Shown here piece after piece: positions 17,805 through 25,414 of a stretch of 41,526 nt of DNA. The notes below the pieces were generated by a model, which saw only the letters and a program-made list of their open reading frames with translations, was not told the DNA's origin and made no database searches. The position numbers and the translations under genes were made by a program. The stretch covers positions 1-41,526 of the forward strand of contig JADFDS010000044.1 of NCBI GenBank assembly GCA_018262715.1, in the 5' to 3' direction. How positions within the stretch are numbered: position 1 is the first letter of the stretch; the number at the start of each line of letters is the position of its first letter. The stretch is from Bacteroidota bacterium. Lineage in GTDB: Bacteria > Bacteroidota > Bacteroidia > Bacteroidales > VadinHA17.

Positions 17805-17912
17805 GTCTGAAGGTCTGAAGGTCTGAAGGTCTGAAGGTCTGAAGGTCTGAAGTCTGAAGGTCTGAAGGTCTGAAGGTCTGAAGTCTGAAGTCTGAAGGTC
17901 TGAAGGTCTGAA
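17805..17912 (+). repeat. octamer array A, 14 units of GGTCTGAA/GTCTGAA
   Basis: Ten 8-base GGTCTGAA units and four 7-base GTCTGAA units (at 17805, 17852, 17883, 17890) fill 108 bases with no spacer. The array starts just behind the phoU stop in phoU's sense direction. A degenerate GGTCGAAA follows at 17913. On the plus strand the TGA recurs in all frames; on the minus strand it is open, which creates spurious long frames there. Confidence 0.97.
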
Positions 17913-17950
17913 GGTCGAAATTAGCGCACACAAGGAGTAGACATGGCATA

Positions 17951-17972
17951 GCTTGCCCATAGGGCATCAAGC
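17951..17972 (+). promoter_or_regulatory. small hairpin motif before the response regulator gene
   Basis: Inner stem GCCC (17955-17958)/GGGC (17962-17965) with loop ATA, and an outer GCTT/AAGC (17951-17954, 17969-17972). It ends 7 bases before the ATG at 17980, so it could affect translation start. The core TTGCCCRTAGGGCA recurs at 30145-30158. Confidence 0.4.
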
Positions 17973-17979
17973 ATTTTAA

Positions 17980-18657
17980 ATGAACGACAAAAAGAAAATA
18001 CTGGCCGTTGATGATGAGGAACCAATCCTCGAAATCCTCTCATTCAACCTTGAGGGCGAAGGCTACCAGGTTGACACCTGCCTTTCGGCCGAGGATGCCA
18101 TGCGCAAAAACCTCCACACCTATGACCTGTTCATCCTCGACGTGATGATGGGCCATGTGTCAGGGTTCCGCCTGGCGGAAAAGATAAGAAAGGAAAATGA
18201 CCTCTCAACCCCGATAATCTTCCTCACTGCAAGGGACACGGAAAATGACCGGATCACCGGTTTCAACCTCGGAGCCGATGACTACCTTGCCAAACCATTC
18301 AGCGTCAGGGAACTGATGGCGCGGGTTAAAGCCATCCTCCGCCGGTCTGCGCCGGCACGGGTGACCATGGAGACAGCGGCCGGCTCCTTCACCGTTGACA
18401 CTGAAAACAACCTCATCCTCACAGACGGCCGGGCACTCGAGCTTACCCGCAAGGAGTACGATATCCTCTCCCTCCTCATCCGCAATGAAGGCAAGATTTT
18501 TCCCAGGCATGAGATACTGGCAAGGGTCTGGGGCGGTGACGTCATTGTCACCGACCGTACCGTTGACGTGACCATCGCCCGTATCCGCAAAAAACTGGGC
18601 GAAAAGGGTAACATGATAAGAAACAAATCAGGGTACGGTTACTATTTAGGCGAATGA
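17980..18657 (+). CDS. OmpR/PhoB-family response regulator
   Basis: 225 residues. The receiver domain (1-120) has the acidic pair D11/D12, phospho-acceptor D54 in LDVMM, T83 and K105 (AKPF). The winged-helix DNA-binding domain (about 130-222) shows LTRKEYDILSLLIRNEGKIFPRHEIL and RTVDVTIARIRKKLG, as in PhoB. It probably binds the PHO-like repeats upstream of the porin. It lies downstream of phoU on the same strand but is separated from it by the octamer array and a small hairpin. The kinase gene begins 12 bases after its stop. Exact role as PhoB is inferred from the neighbours. Confidence 0.93.
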   Translation: MNDKKKILAVDDEEPILEILSFNLEGEGYQVDTCLSAEDAMRKNLHTYDLFILDVMMGHVSGFRLAEKIRKENDLSTPIIFLTARDTENDRITGFNLGADDYLAKPFSVRELMARVKAILRRSAPARVTMETAAGSFTVDTENNLILTDGRALELTRKEYDILSLLIRNEGKIFPRHEILARVWGGDVIVTDRTVDVTIARIRKKLGEKGNMIRNKSGYGYYLGE

Positions 18658-18669
18658 AAAACCAGTCAA

Positions 18670-20430
18670 ATGACAAAATCGATAAGCTTCAGGCGTAGAC
18701 TGTTCCTTTATTATTTCGGGATCTTCCTCCTCTTTACGGTTCTGATTCTGGCATTCCAGTACCACCGTGAAAAAGATATCAAAATCTCGGCTCTTGACAA
18801 CAGGCTGAACGACATGGCTCAGCTTGTTGACAACTACATAAAGGTCAATTCGTTAAGCGAGACAGGCAACTATCGCCTGGTGGACTCGGTTTTCAACCTT
18901 ATTCCGGTACCGGACCTCCGGATCACGGTATTGGCAATTGATGGCAAAGTGCTGTATGACAGCTCGGTGGACGACTGGTCAACAATGGAGAACCATCTCA
19001 ACAGGCCCGAGGTGGGCAAATCGCTCTTCTCTCCCTACGGTACTGCAGTCCGGCACTCGGAATCGACCGGCAAGGACTATTATTACTTTTCGAGGTACTT
19101 CAACACACACTATGTCAGGCTTGCCGAAGAATACAACATCAATATCAGGGGATTCCTGAAACGTGAGCAGATTTTTCTCGTTTTCATGGCCATTGTCTTC
19201 GCAGGTATCTGGGCTCTGCTTGCTGCCGTGACGCGGCGGATGGGAAAAAGCATTACCATGCTACGTGATTTTGCAGCAAGAATGCGTCGCGGTGAAGGCA
19301 ATGACCCGTCAATTATCTTCCCGAAGAATGAGATCGGTGAAACAGGCAAGGAAATAGTCAGGATCTACAATAACCTGGCACTCAACACCGCTGAACTGTC
19401 ACTCCAGAAAGAAAAGCTCATCAGGCACCTCCATGTGCTCAATGAGGGAGTGGCATTCTTCACCCCTGAACGTACTGTGACACTCTCGAACAGCCATTTT
19501 ATGGTGTTCCTTAACGCCATCACCGGAGAACACTCACTCACACCCGAGGGTTTCATTGATCACCCGGAATTCGCAGGCATCAGGACTTTCCTGAACAGCA
19601 ATCTCGAAACAAGGGCCGGGAAGCAGGAAAATCCGTCCACCGAGATGAGGATTGAAAAAGGGGGCAGATACTTCTCCGTGAGATGTATCCTGTTCAATGA
19701 CAAAAGCTTCGAGATTGTCATCACCGATATTACCCGCACCGAGCAGAACAAAGCGATGCGGCAGCAGATGACCTCCAACATCGCCCATGAACTCAAAACT
19801 CCTATTGCGTCTGTCAGGGGATATCTCGAAACACTGATCGTGAACAAAGACCTGGATGAGGAGAAGCGTAATCATTTCCTTGACAAAGCCCTTGGCCAGG
19901 CTGCCCGCCTCACCGACCTGATCAATGACATTGTTACCCTGAACAAGCTTGATGAGACAGGCAGCAACTTCCCGTTCAGTGAGGTTGACGTTGCAGACGT
20001 TGTAAGGGAAGTCTGCGACAACCTCATGACTGACATCAGGAGCAAACAGATGAAGGTCGATATTGCCATTGAGCCTGGCACCATGGTCAACGGAAACAGG
20101 TCACTGATCGTATCGGTATTCCAGAACCTCCTTGAGAATGCCATCACCTATGCCGGTGAGAAAGTCACCGTAACGGTGAGGACCCTCCCCGGTGAATCCG
20201 GTTTCCGCACCTTCTCATTTGCTGACAATGGCATCGGTATTCCTGCGGAGCATCAGGAGAGGATATTCGAACGGTTTTACAGGATTGACGACGGCCGTTC
20301 GCGCAAGAGCGGAGGCACAGGTCTCGGACTGGCTATTGTCAAGAATGCTGTATTGTTGCACAGGGGAGAGATCTCTGTCAGGACACGCCCGGGTGGCGGA
20401 GCAGAATTCATTTTCTCGCTGCCGGCATAG
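18670..20430 (+). CDS. sensor histidine kinase, PhoR-like
   Basis: 586 residues. Two membrane helices (about 8-30 and 166-188) enclose a periplasmic region of about 135 residues (DNRLNDMAQLVDNY... DSSVDDWS), longer than in E. coli PhoR. A HAMP-like linker (190-240) and a PAS-like region (about 255-355) follow. The phospho-acceptor is H373 in IAHELKTP; the ATP-binding domain has NLLENAITY, DNGIGIP and GGTGLGLAIV. It pairs with the response regulator 12 bases upstream. With pst-phoU next to it, phosphate sensing is the natural reading, though the extracytoplasmic domain means an additional signal is possible. Confidence 0.93.
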   Translation: MTKSISFRRRLFLYYFGIFLLFTVLILAFQYHREKDIKISALDNRLNDMAQLVDNYIKVNSLSETGNYRLVDSVFNLIPVPDLRITVLAIDGKVLYDSSVDDWSTMENHLNRPEVGKSLFSPYGTAVRHSESTGKDYYYFSRYFNTHYVRLAEEYNINIRGFLKREQIFLVFMAIVFAGIWALLAAVTRRMGKSITMLRDFAARMRRGEGNDPSIIFPKNEIGETGKEIVRIYNNLALNTAELSLQKEKLIRHLHVLNEGVAFFTPERTVTLSNSHFMVFLNAITGEHSLTPEGFIDHPEFAGIRTFLNSNLETRAGKQENPSTEMRIEKGGRYFSVRCILFNDKSFEIVITDITRTEQNKAMRQQMTSNIAHELKTPIASVRGYLETLIVNKDLDEEKRNHFLDKALGQAARLTDLINDIVTLNKLDETGSNFPFSEVDVADVVREVCDNLMTDIRSKQMKVDIAIEPGTMVNGNRSLIVSVFQNLLENAITYAGEKVTVTVRTLPGESGFRTFSFADNGIGIPAEHQERIFERFYRIDDGRSRKSGGTGLGLAIVKNAVLLHRGEISVRTRPGGGAEFIFSLPA

Positions 20431-20498
20431 ACAGGACTTGTTCAGCCGGCAGGCGATGTAACGCCAAATGCATCAGCTTTCACGATCCCGGCAGCTTT

Positions 20499-21560
20499 TT
20501 ATTGCAGCACAAGATCGGCCTCTGCCTTCCTGATTGCTTTACCGATGACTGCGGCCTCACCGTGGCCTGACTCATGCAGTTCCTTCAGCAGTTCCCGGCT
20601 CTTCTCCGGCGCCACCGCCATCAGTAACCCGCCCGAGGTCTGGGCATCATGAGCTATCATCTTCAGGTTATAGTCAAGATCACTGGTAAACCGTGTCCCT
20701 CCTTCGGTGTAATCCAGGTTGCGGAACGCCGCGCCGGGTATGCACCCCTGGTCAGCCAGGCTGTAAACACAATCGAGCAGCGGCACGCTCTTCATGTCAA
20801 TATTTACAGTCACTCCGGAACCTCGTGCCATCTTAAGGGCATGGCCTGCCAGGCCGAAACCGGTAATGTCGGTGGCACCCCTGACGCTGTATTTCTGCAT
20901 CAGCTCCGCACCACGGGCGTTGAGCTGCTTCATGATGCTCACGGCATTCTCAAGCTGCGAAGGTATTGTCATTTTCATCCTGTGTCCCGCCAGGATGATA
21001 CCGGTACCCAGGGGTTTGGTCAGTATCAGCTCATCCCCTTCCCTTACCCCGGCATTGGTGATGACCCTGCCGGGATGCACCGTGCCGATCACGGCCAGCC
21101 CGTATTTAGGCGGGTAATCATCGATGGTATGTCCTCCGATGATGCTGACTCCGGCTTCGCGTGCCTTGTCATGGCCTCCCCTCAGGATTTCCTTGTATAC
21201 CTCCATCGGAATCCGGGTTGAGGGAAACATCATTATGTTCAGCGCCACCAGGGGTGTTCCGCCCATGGCGTAAACATCACTTATTGAGTTTGTTGCAGCT
21301 ATAAGACCAAATTCGTAACCGTCGCTCACCACCGGCGGAAAGAAGTCGGTTGTAATAACAAGGGCTGTCTCGTCATTGATTTTGTAAACGCCCGCGTCAT
21401 CATGGGTTGCAATACCGACCAGGATGCGCGGATCTGCAGGCAGAGGCATATCCTGCAGCAGCTCCTCAAGCTGGCGGGGAGGAATTTTTGCCGAGCAGCC
21501 TCCCGTTTCGACAGTTGAGAGGAGATCAAATCCGGCTGGTCCGTTAACAGTGGTTGTCAT
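20499..21560 (-). CDS. selD: SelD, selenide, water dikinase (selenophosphate synthase)
   Basis: 353 residues. The catalytic Cys22 sits in ETGGCSAKI, the position that is Sec or Cys in SelD, and Lys25 follows. The second Cys of the E. coli GCGCK motif is Ala here, a common variant. Downstream signatures are DDAGVYKI, TTDFFPPVV, NSISDVYAMGG and GGHTIDDYPPKYGLAV, then a C-terminal ATP-grasp-like half ending DAQTSGGLLMAV. SelD makes selenophosphate from selenide and ATP for selenocysteine, selenouridine or selenium cofactors. It lies 15 bases downstream of yedF on the same strand. selA, selB, selC and ybbB are not seen in the window. Confidence 0.97.
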   Translation of the reverse strand: MTTTVNGPAGFDLLSTVETGGCSAKIPPRQLEELLQDMPLPADPRILVGIATHDDAGVYKINDETALVITTDFFPPVVSDGYEFGLIAATNSISDVYAMGGTPLVALNIMMFPSTRIPMEVYKEILRGGHDKAREAGVSIIGGHTIDDYPPKYGLAVIGTVHPGRVITNAGVREGDELILTKPLGTGIILAGHRMKMTIPSQLENAVSIMKQLNARGAELMQKYSVRGATDITGFGLAGHALKMARGSGVTVNIDMKSVPLLDCVYSLADQGCIPGAAFRNLDYTEGGTRFTSDLDYNLKMIAHDAQTSGGLLMAVAPEKSRELLKELHESGHGEAAVIGKAIRKAEADLVLQ

Positions 21561-21575
21561 ATGGCATTTTCCCTG

Positions 21576-22193
21576 TCAGGGACGGATAATATGATCCGCA
21601 TCCTTCAGCACGTTCAGTATCTGGTACATGTCACTGAAGCTTCCCGCCGGCAGGCGGTCACGGATGCCGAAATGATTGATACAGGTGGTGCACAGGTAGA
21701 ATGAAGTACCCTTCTCAGACAACTCCCTGATATGATCCAGTACCGGCGAGTCATCCATTGCCATTTTCACCCCGGCGTTGTAAAAGACCACTGCTGCGGG
21801 TGAAGGTTCCAGCAGCACGAGGGTCCTGAAGAAGGAGACCATCAGTTTCGTGCCAAGCTCATCGTCACCACTGCCCATCCTGTCCGATGTAACGGCCACA
21901 ACTGTTTTCCTGCCGCCGGCAGCAACCGGTGCCTTTTCCGGGGTACAGTATTCGGTTTCGTTGGCGTCGGGCTCACTTTCGCCTCTCCTGACAGTAATAA
22001 CTGAGAGGCTTCCCTCCTCCCGGACTGTAAAATCCATCCTGTTGTCAGTGAGATATCTCTTCACATTGCTGAGGGAGGCAGGGTTGTCAATCAGTATCTC
22101 CACATCCTCGCCGGAAGCCGCCTCAACAAGTCCCTGCCTTGTTTTTATCAGAGGGGCCGGACAGGTGAGACCCCTGGTATCTACAGTTTTCAT
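21576..22193 (-). CDS. yedF: YedF-type selenium metabolism protein (TusA + DsrE-like)
   Basis: 205 residues from the ATG at 22193; a TTG at 22214 is in frame but overlaps the -7 element, and GGAG stands just before the ATG. Residues 1-70 are a TusA/SirA domain with RGLTCPAPLIKTRQ (Cys11), residues about 100-205 a DsrE-like domain with Cys in YLCTTCINHF. Proteins of this two-domain form are found with selD in selenium-using bacteria and may deliver selenium as a persulfide-like carrier. The gene pair with selD is the reason for this call; direct function is unproven. Confidence 0.85.
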   Translation of the reverse strand: MKTVDTRGLTCPAPLIKTRQGLVEAASGEDVEILIDNPASLSNVKRYLTDNRMDFTVREEGSLSVITVRRGESEPDANETEYCTPEKAPVAAGGRKTVVAVTSDRMGSGDDELGTKLMVSFFRTLVLLEPSPAAVVFYNAGVKMAMDDSPVLDHIRELSEKGTSFYLCTTCINHFGIRDRLPAGSFSDMYQILNVLKDADHIIRP

Positions 22194-22211
22194 ACGCTCC
22201 GGAAATTGGTT

Positions 22212-22219
22212 CAAATATA
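22212..22219 (-). promoter_or_regulatory. -7 element of the yedF-selD operon
   Basis: On the minus strand the box is TATATTTG, an exact TAnnTTTG match, 18 bases before the yedF ATG. No TTG is seen at the expected -33 distance. It supports the ATG at 22193 over the upstream TTG. Confidence 0.5.
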
Positions 22220-22351
22220 ATCAGAAATGGCTACCTTTGAGTTTCACCTGTATGGTGCGTTGAAACCTGCGTAAACAGGAGCTCACAGAATTCTTAAATG
22301 TAAAGTTTCGGGTAAATTCCACCGGACAGGGACTCTAAAACCTATAAACGA

Positions 22352-23770
22352 ATGAAAAGAACTGCTTTGTTAATTGGTTTGTTTCTCATTACCGGAGTGT
22401 TGCTTTCAGGCCAGCGCACATCCAGGGATCTCGAAGGTGCATGGTCAGGGATACTTAAAACACCCTCCGTCGAAATCGAGGTGGTATTCCGTTTCACGAT
22501 AACGGGTACCGACTCCATCAAGGCATTACTGGACTCCCCGGATCAGGGCGCTTTTGACATCCCATGCGGGGAAGTCACATTTCAGGAAGACACAGTCTTT
22601 ATTGACATTCCTGTCGTCCAGGGAAGTTACCGGGGTGGATTCAGCAGCGACTCATTGATTACGGGAACCTTCACCCAGATGGGACATAAAAATGCCCTGT
22701 CGGTTAAGAAAGGGGCTAAACCGGTCGTGCACAACCGCCCGCAGGAGCCGGTGCCTCCATACCCCTACCGCGAGGAAGAAGTCACCTTCATGAATACCGT
22801 TGAGAACTTCAGCCTGGCGGGCACACTCACCCTTCCGCAGGGCGAGGGGCCGTTCCCGGCCGTGGTCCTTATCTCCGGCTCCGGCCAGCAGGACCGCGAT
22901 GAGGCCATTTTCATGCATAAGCCTTTCAAGGTGCTGGCTGATCACCTGACCCGTAACGGCATTGCGGTGCTGCGTTATGATGACCGCGGTATGGGAAAAT
23001 CAAAGGGCAACGCAATCAAAGCCACCTCACTGTCTTTCGCCGATGATGCAGAGGCAGCGGTGACTTACCTGATGGAGCGCCCGGAGATAAATGCCCGTAA
23101 GATCGGCCTTGCAGGCCACAGTGAGGGCGGACTGATTGCCCCGATAGCAGCATCGCACAACAGAAACATAGCCTTCATTGTCTCCCTGGCCGGTCCGGGT
23201 GTGACTGGATATGACGTCATACTCAGGCAGACTGAGGATATCATGAGAGCCTCCGGAGCTGCGCAAGCCGAAATTGCAGAGACACTGGCTACCAACGGTC
23301 AGCTCTTCCATATGCTTATTGACGAGTCCGACCAGCGCAAGTTTTCGAAGGATGCTATGGAATGGTACGGGAAGGAACTGGACAAAAAAGGTCTCACACA
23401 GGAGGAGCGCCAGCAGAAAATGGCCGCATTCGCCCAGGGACTGGTCTCAGCCAATAATCCATGGATGCGGTATTTCCTGGCCACTGACCCGGCTCAGTTC
23501 TGGTCACAGGTAAAATGCCCGGTCCTTGCCCTCAATGGCGAGAAGGACCTGCAGGTGAGCCAGGAGATAAATCTGCCGGCAATCAGGGCTGCAGTGCGAA
23601 GCGGCGGTAACCGCAAGGTAAAAACCGTTATGCTCCCCGGCCTGAATCACCTGTTCCAGCATTCGGAAACAGGCTCTCCCGATGAGTATATCAAAATAGA
23701 GGAGACTTTTTCACCTGGGGCGATGGAGCTCATTAGTTCCTGGATAAGAAAAACCATGAAGATTAAATAA
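22352..23770 (+). CDS. exported alpha/beta hydrolase (dienelactone/S33-like fold)
   Basis: 472 residues with a signal peptide (about 1-20, LLSGQ). Residues about 25-130 are a beta-rich lead domain (LEGAWSGILKTPSVEIEVVFRF...), often seen in front of such hydrolases in Bacteroidota. The hydrolase begins near GTLTLPQGEGPFPAVVLISGSG. The catalytic triad is Ser257 in GHSEGG, Asp399 in NGEKD and His433 in LNHLF. It acts in the periplasm as an esterase or peptidase; substrate unknown. It is a single gene, and the octamer array begins at the base after its stop. Confidence 0.88.
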   Translation: MKRTALLIGLFLITGVLLSGQRTSRDLEGAWSGILKTPSVEIEVVFRFTITGTDSIKALLDSPDQGAFDIPCGEVTFQEDTVFIDIPVVQGSYRGGFSSDSLITGTFTQMGHKNALSVKKGAKPVVHNRPQEPVPPYPYREEEVTFMNTVENFSLAGTLTLPQGEGPFPAVVLISGSGQQDRDEAIFMHKPFKVLADHLTRNGIAVLRYDDRGMGKSKGNAIKATSLSFADDAEAAVTYLMERPEINARKIGLAGHSEGGLIAPIAASHNRNIAFIVSLAGPGVTGYDVILRQTEDIMRASGAAQAEIAETLATNGQLFHMLIDESDQRKFSKDAMEWYGKELDKKGLTQEERQQKMAAFAQGLVSANNPWMRYFLATDPAQFWSQVKCPVLALNGEKDLQVSQEINLPAIRAAVRSGGNRKVKTVMLPGLNHLFQHSETGSPDEYIKIEETFSPGAMELISSWIRKTMKIK

Positions 23771-23797
23771 GGTCTGAAGGTCTGAAGGTCTGAAGGT
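23771..23797 (+). repeat. octamer array B1, three GGTCTGAA units
   Basis: GGTCTGAA at 23771, 23779 and 23787, then a degenerate GGTCTCAG. It starts at the very next base after the hydrolase TAA, in that gene's sense direction. It is the left arm of an inverted pair with array B2. Confidence 0.95.
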
Positions 23798-23847
23798 CTC
23801 AGGTCATATATCATGTAATCTTGCGCTCAAAGAGTCAACACCACATG

Positions 23848-23922
23848 ACTCTCAGACCCTCAGACCCTCAGACCCTCAGACCCTCAGACTCTCAGACTCT
23901 CAGACTCTCAGACCTTCAGACT
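23848..23922 (-). repeat. octamer array B2, nine units in reverse orientation
   Basis: On the minus strand the units read CTGAAGGT, CTGAGAGT (x3), CTGAGGGT (x4), CTGAGAGT. Nine 8-base units run from 23848 to 23919 without indels. It lies over and behind the 3' end of the minus-strand Nudix fusion gene. The last codons of that gene (Ser-Leu-Lys-Val and TGA) are repeat sequence. Arms B1 and B2 can pair through GGTCTGA/TCAGACC. Confidence 0.95.
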
Positions 23923-24891
23923 ATTCCCACTGCCTAATCTCTGAATCACCTTGCGCCCTGCCGCCTTCATCCCCCCTGAGGCATCGTTGATGACCAGCTG
24001 CACTGCCCCGGCAACCTCGTTGACCATCTCGGGGTAGAGCGAACAGAATGATGCAAGTATCTCCATCCCGTACGCCTTCGGCGCCACCGGCCCGTTTTGC
24101 CCGCGCATCGCCGTCATACAATAATCAATCAGCTTCGCGTGGTGCGATTTGGGGATGTCTGCAGTTTCACTCTTCGTCAGGACCCTCATGAACGACCTCT
24201 GCACGCTCTCATTGGGTGCCGAGGGAAGTGCGTCAATAATCAGCGGGAGGAATGGCGCCATCATCTTCGGGTCAACGTCAACCACCTTCGAGAGAGCCCA
24301 CGAGGCCATAAACCCAACCCTCTTTTCAGTGCTTGAACAGAGGGTAACCAGTTGTGACAGCAGGTTTGTGTCTGATACCGCCGACTGGGCCACCATGGTT
24401 ATCTCCTCAACACTTGAGACCCTGGCGATCATTTTCGCAAGCTCCTCGCCGGCCTCGGCAGTAATCCTGGCCGTATCCTCTTCTGTCTCACGGTTTACCT
24501 CACACCTGTGACCGGCCACATACTGAGCGGCAACAGGTATATCCGCTGCCGTCATGTCAAGGCCGGTGAGCTTCTCCGGCTGCATCCACCTGTACTGATC
24601 ATGCTCCCGGAGAGCCGGCTTTGACGCCAGGGTATCGCAAATGAAGGGAATCAGCCTGATCTGTTTGTTGCCATAATCATGCTCCACATAATCCAGTTTT
24701 CCGCAGATAACGATGTCCATCCCCAGCTCCTCGTCAATCTCTCTGAGGATACACTCTTCATGATCCTCTCCTGCCCGGGTCTTTCCCCCCGGAAATTCCC
24801 ATTTTCCCGCATTGCCCATCCCGGGACCGCGCCGCACCGCCAGCACCAGTCCCTCCTCGTTCCGTATGACGGCACAGGTAACGTCAATCAT
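23908..24891 (-). CDS. Nudix hydrolase fused to a HEAT/ARM-like helical domain
   Basis: 327 residues. Residues 1-130 are a MutT-type Nudix domain: G36, E42, R50-E51, E54-E55, G57 complete the GX5EX7REUXEEXGU box, and the WEFPGGK and QYRWMQPEKL segments match 8-oxo-dGTP/CTP pyrophosphohydrolases. The linker is at about 130-150. Residues about 150-320 are helical repeats (KRVGFMASWALSKVVDVDPKMMAPFLPLIIDAL), resembling a Bacteroidota hypothetical family with HEAT-like repeats that normally stands alone. The start codon overlaps the stop of the HsdR-N gene (ATGA, 24891-24888), so the two are translationally coupled. The C-terminus SLKV and the TGA stop are made of octamer repeat. Function as a nucleotide-pool or nucleic-acid housecleaning enzyme is inferred. 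Confidence 0.85.
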   Translation of the reverse strand: MIDVTCAVIRNEEGLVLAVRRGPGMGNAGKWEFPGGKTRAGEDHEECILREIDEELGMDIVICGKLDYVEHDYGNKQIRLIPFICDTLASKPALREHDQYRWMQPEKLTGLDMTAADIPVAAQYVAGHRCEVNRETEEDTARITAEAGEELAKMIARVSSVEEITMVAQSAVSDTNLLSQLVTLCSSTEKRVGFMASWALSKVVDVDPKMMAPFLPLIIDALPSAPNESVQRSFMRVLTKSETADIPKSHHAKLIDYCMTAMRGQNGPVAPKAYGMEILASFCSLYPEMVNEVAGAVQLVINDASGGMKAAGRKVIQRLGSGNSLKV

Positions 24892-25352
24892 GGCTGCTGC
24901 TTCGTAATGGTTTCATAATCAGGAATATGATCGAGAAGATTAAAGCTTCGTCCTGCGGTATCAATCTTCCCCGCGAAGTGTGTTATGCCGTTGGTAACCA
25001 CCAGGTACCTGACACAGTAGCTGAAGTTGTAGTTTATTACCTGGTTAAAGACCTCCTGGGAGATTTTCACCTGAGGCGCCTTGCACTCGACAATCAGCAC
25101 CGGCTCCCCGTCCCTGTCGTGCACCAGGATGTCAGCCCGCCGCAACATCCCGTGGAGTCTGAATGAGGTCTCAACCTTTATAAGTCCGGGCGGATAGCCC
25201 AGGAAACCGGTCAGGTAGTTGACGAAGTGCTGTCTGACCCACTCTTCGGGAGTGAGTGCCACGTACTTCTTTCGAAGCGGGTCATAGACAAGCTTGTTGC
25301 CCGGACCCTCTTTAATCCTCAGTGAACAGGGAGGCAGTTTCAGCGGTTTCAA
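24888..25352 (-). CDS. small HsdR-N-type nuclease-fold protein
   Basis: 154 residues. The sequence DPLRKKYVALTPEEWVRQHFVNYL is a signature of Bacteroidota proteins annotated with a type I restriction enzyme R N-terminal domain. The restriction-like core is present: D74 (RRADIL), E89 and K91 (VECKAP), the PD-(D/E)XK arrangement. There is no helicase part, and no hsdM or hsdS nearby, so it is not a restriction system. The start is a TTG at 25352 (in-frame TAA precedes it, and the family start aligns here). Its stop overlaps the Nudix fusion start. A role in nucleic-acid repair or processing is possible; unknown. Confidence 0.8.
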   Translation of the reverse strand: MKPLKLPPCSLRIKEGPGNKLVYDPLRKKYVALTPEEWVRQHFVNYLTGFLGYPPGLIKVETSFRLHGMLRRADILVHDRDGEPVLIVECKAPQVKISQEVFNQVINYNFSYCVRYLVVTNGITHFAGKIDTAGRSFNLLDHIPDYETITKQQP

Positions 25353-25361
25353 CTTTTATTG

Positions 25362-25369
25362 TATTTTTG
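25362..25369 (+). promoter_or_regulatory. -7 element for the AMP nucleosidase-holA operon
   Basis: TATTTTTG is an exact TAnnTTTG match, 45 bases before the ATG at 25415. No TTG lies at -33. It places transcription start near 25376 and rules out the in-frame ORF start at 25322. Confidence 0.5.
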
Positions 25370-25386
25370 GTTACCCTTAGGCAGGG

Positions 25387-25394
25387 CAAATATA
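25387..25394 (-). promoter_or_regulatory. -7 element for the HsdR-N/Nudix operon
   Basis: On the minus strand this reads TATATTTG, an exact match and the same box found before yedF. Its start site would lie near 25380, 28 bases before the TTG start, so its transcript begins within a few bases of the opposite promoter's. Confidence 0.5.
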
Positions 25395-25414
25395 AACAAA
25401 CAGCATCTGAGAAC

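Noticed and set aside
17746-17970. Minus-strand reading frames of 60-75 codons over array A
   Set aside because: They exist only because the antisense of the octamer has no stop codon in any frame; the residues simply repeat the array.
20499-21560. Selenocysteine (in-frame TGA) in selD
   Set aside because: The catalytic position is coded as Cys (residue 22), and the frame has no internal TGA.
22194-22214. TTG start for yedF at 22214
   Set aside because: It falls in the -7 element; the ATG at 22193 has GGAG before it and matches the family start.
25322-25414. 31-residue N-terminal extension of AMP nucleosidase
   Set aside because: It overlaps the opposite gene and its own -7 element at 25362; the family start fits the ATG at 25415.
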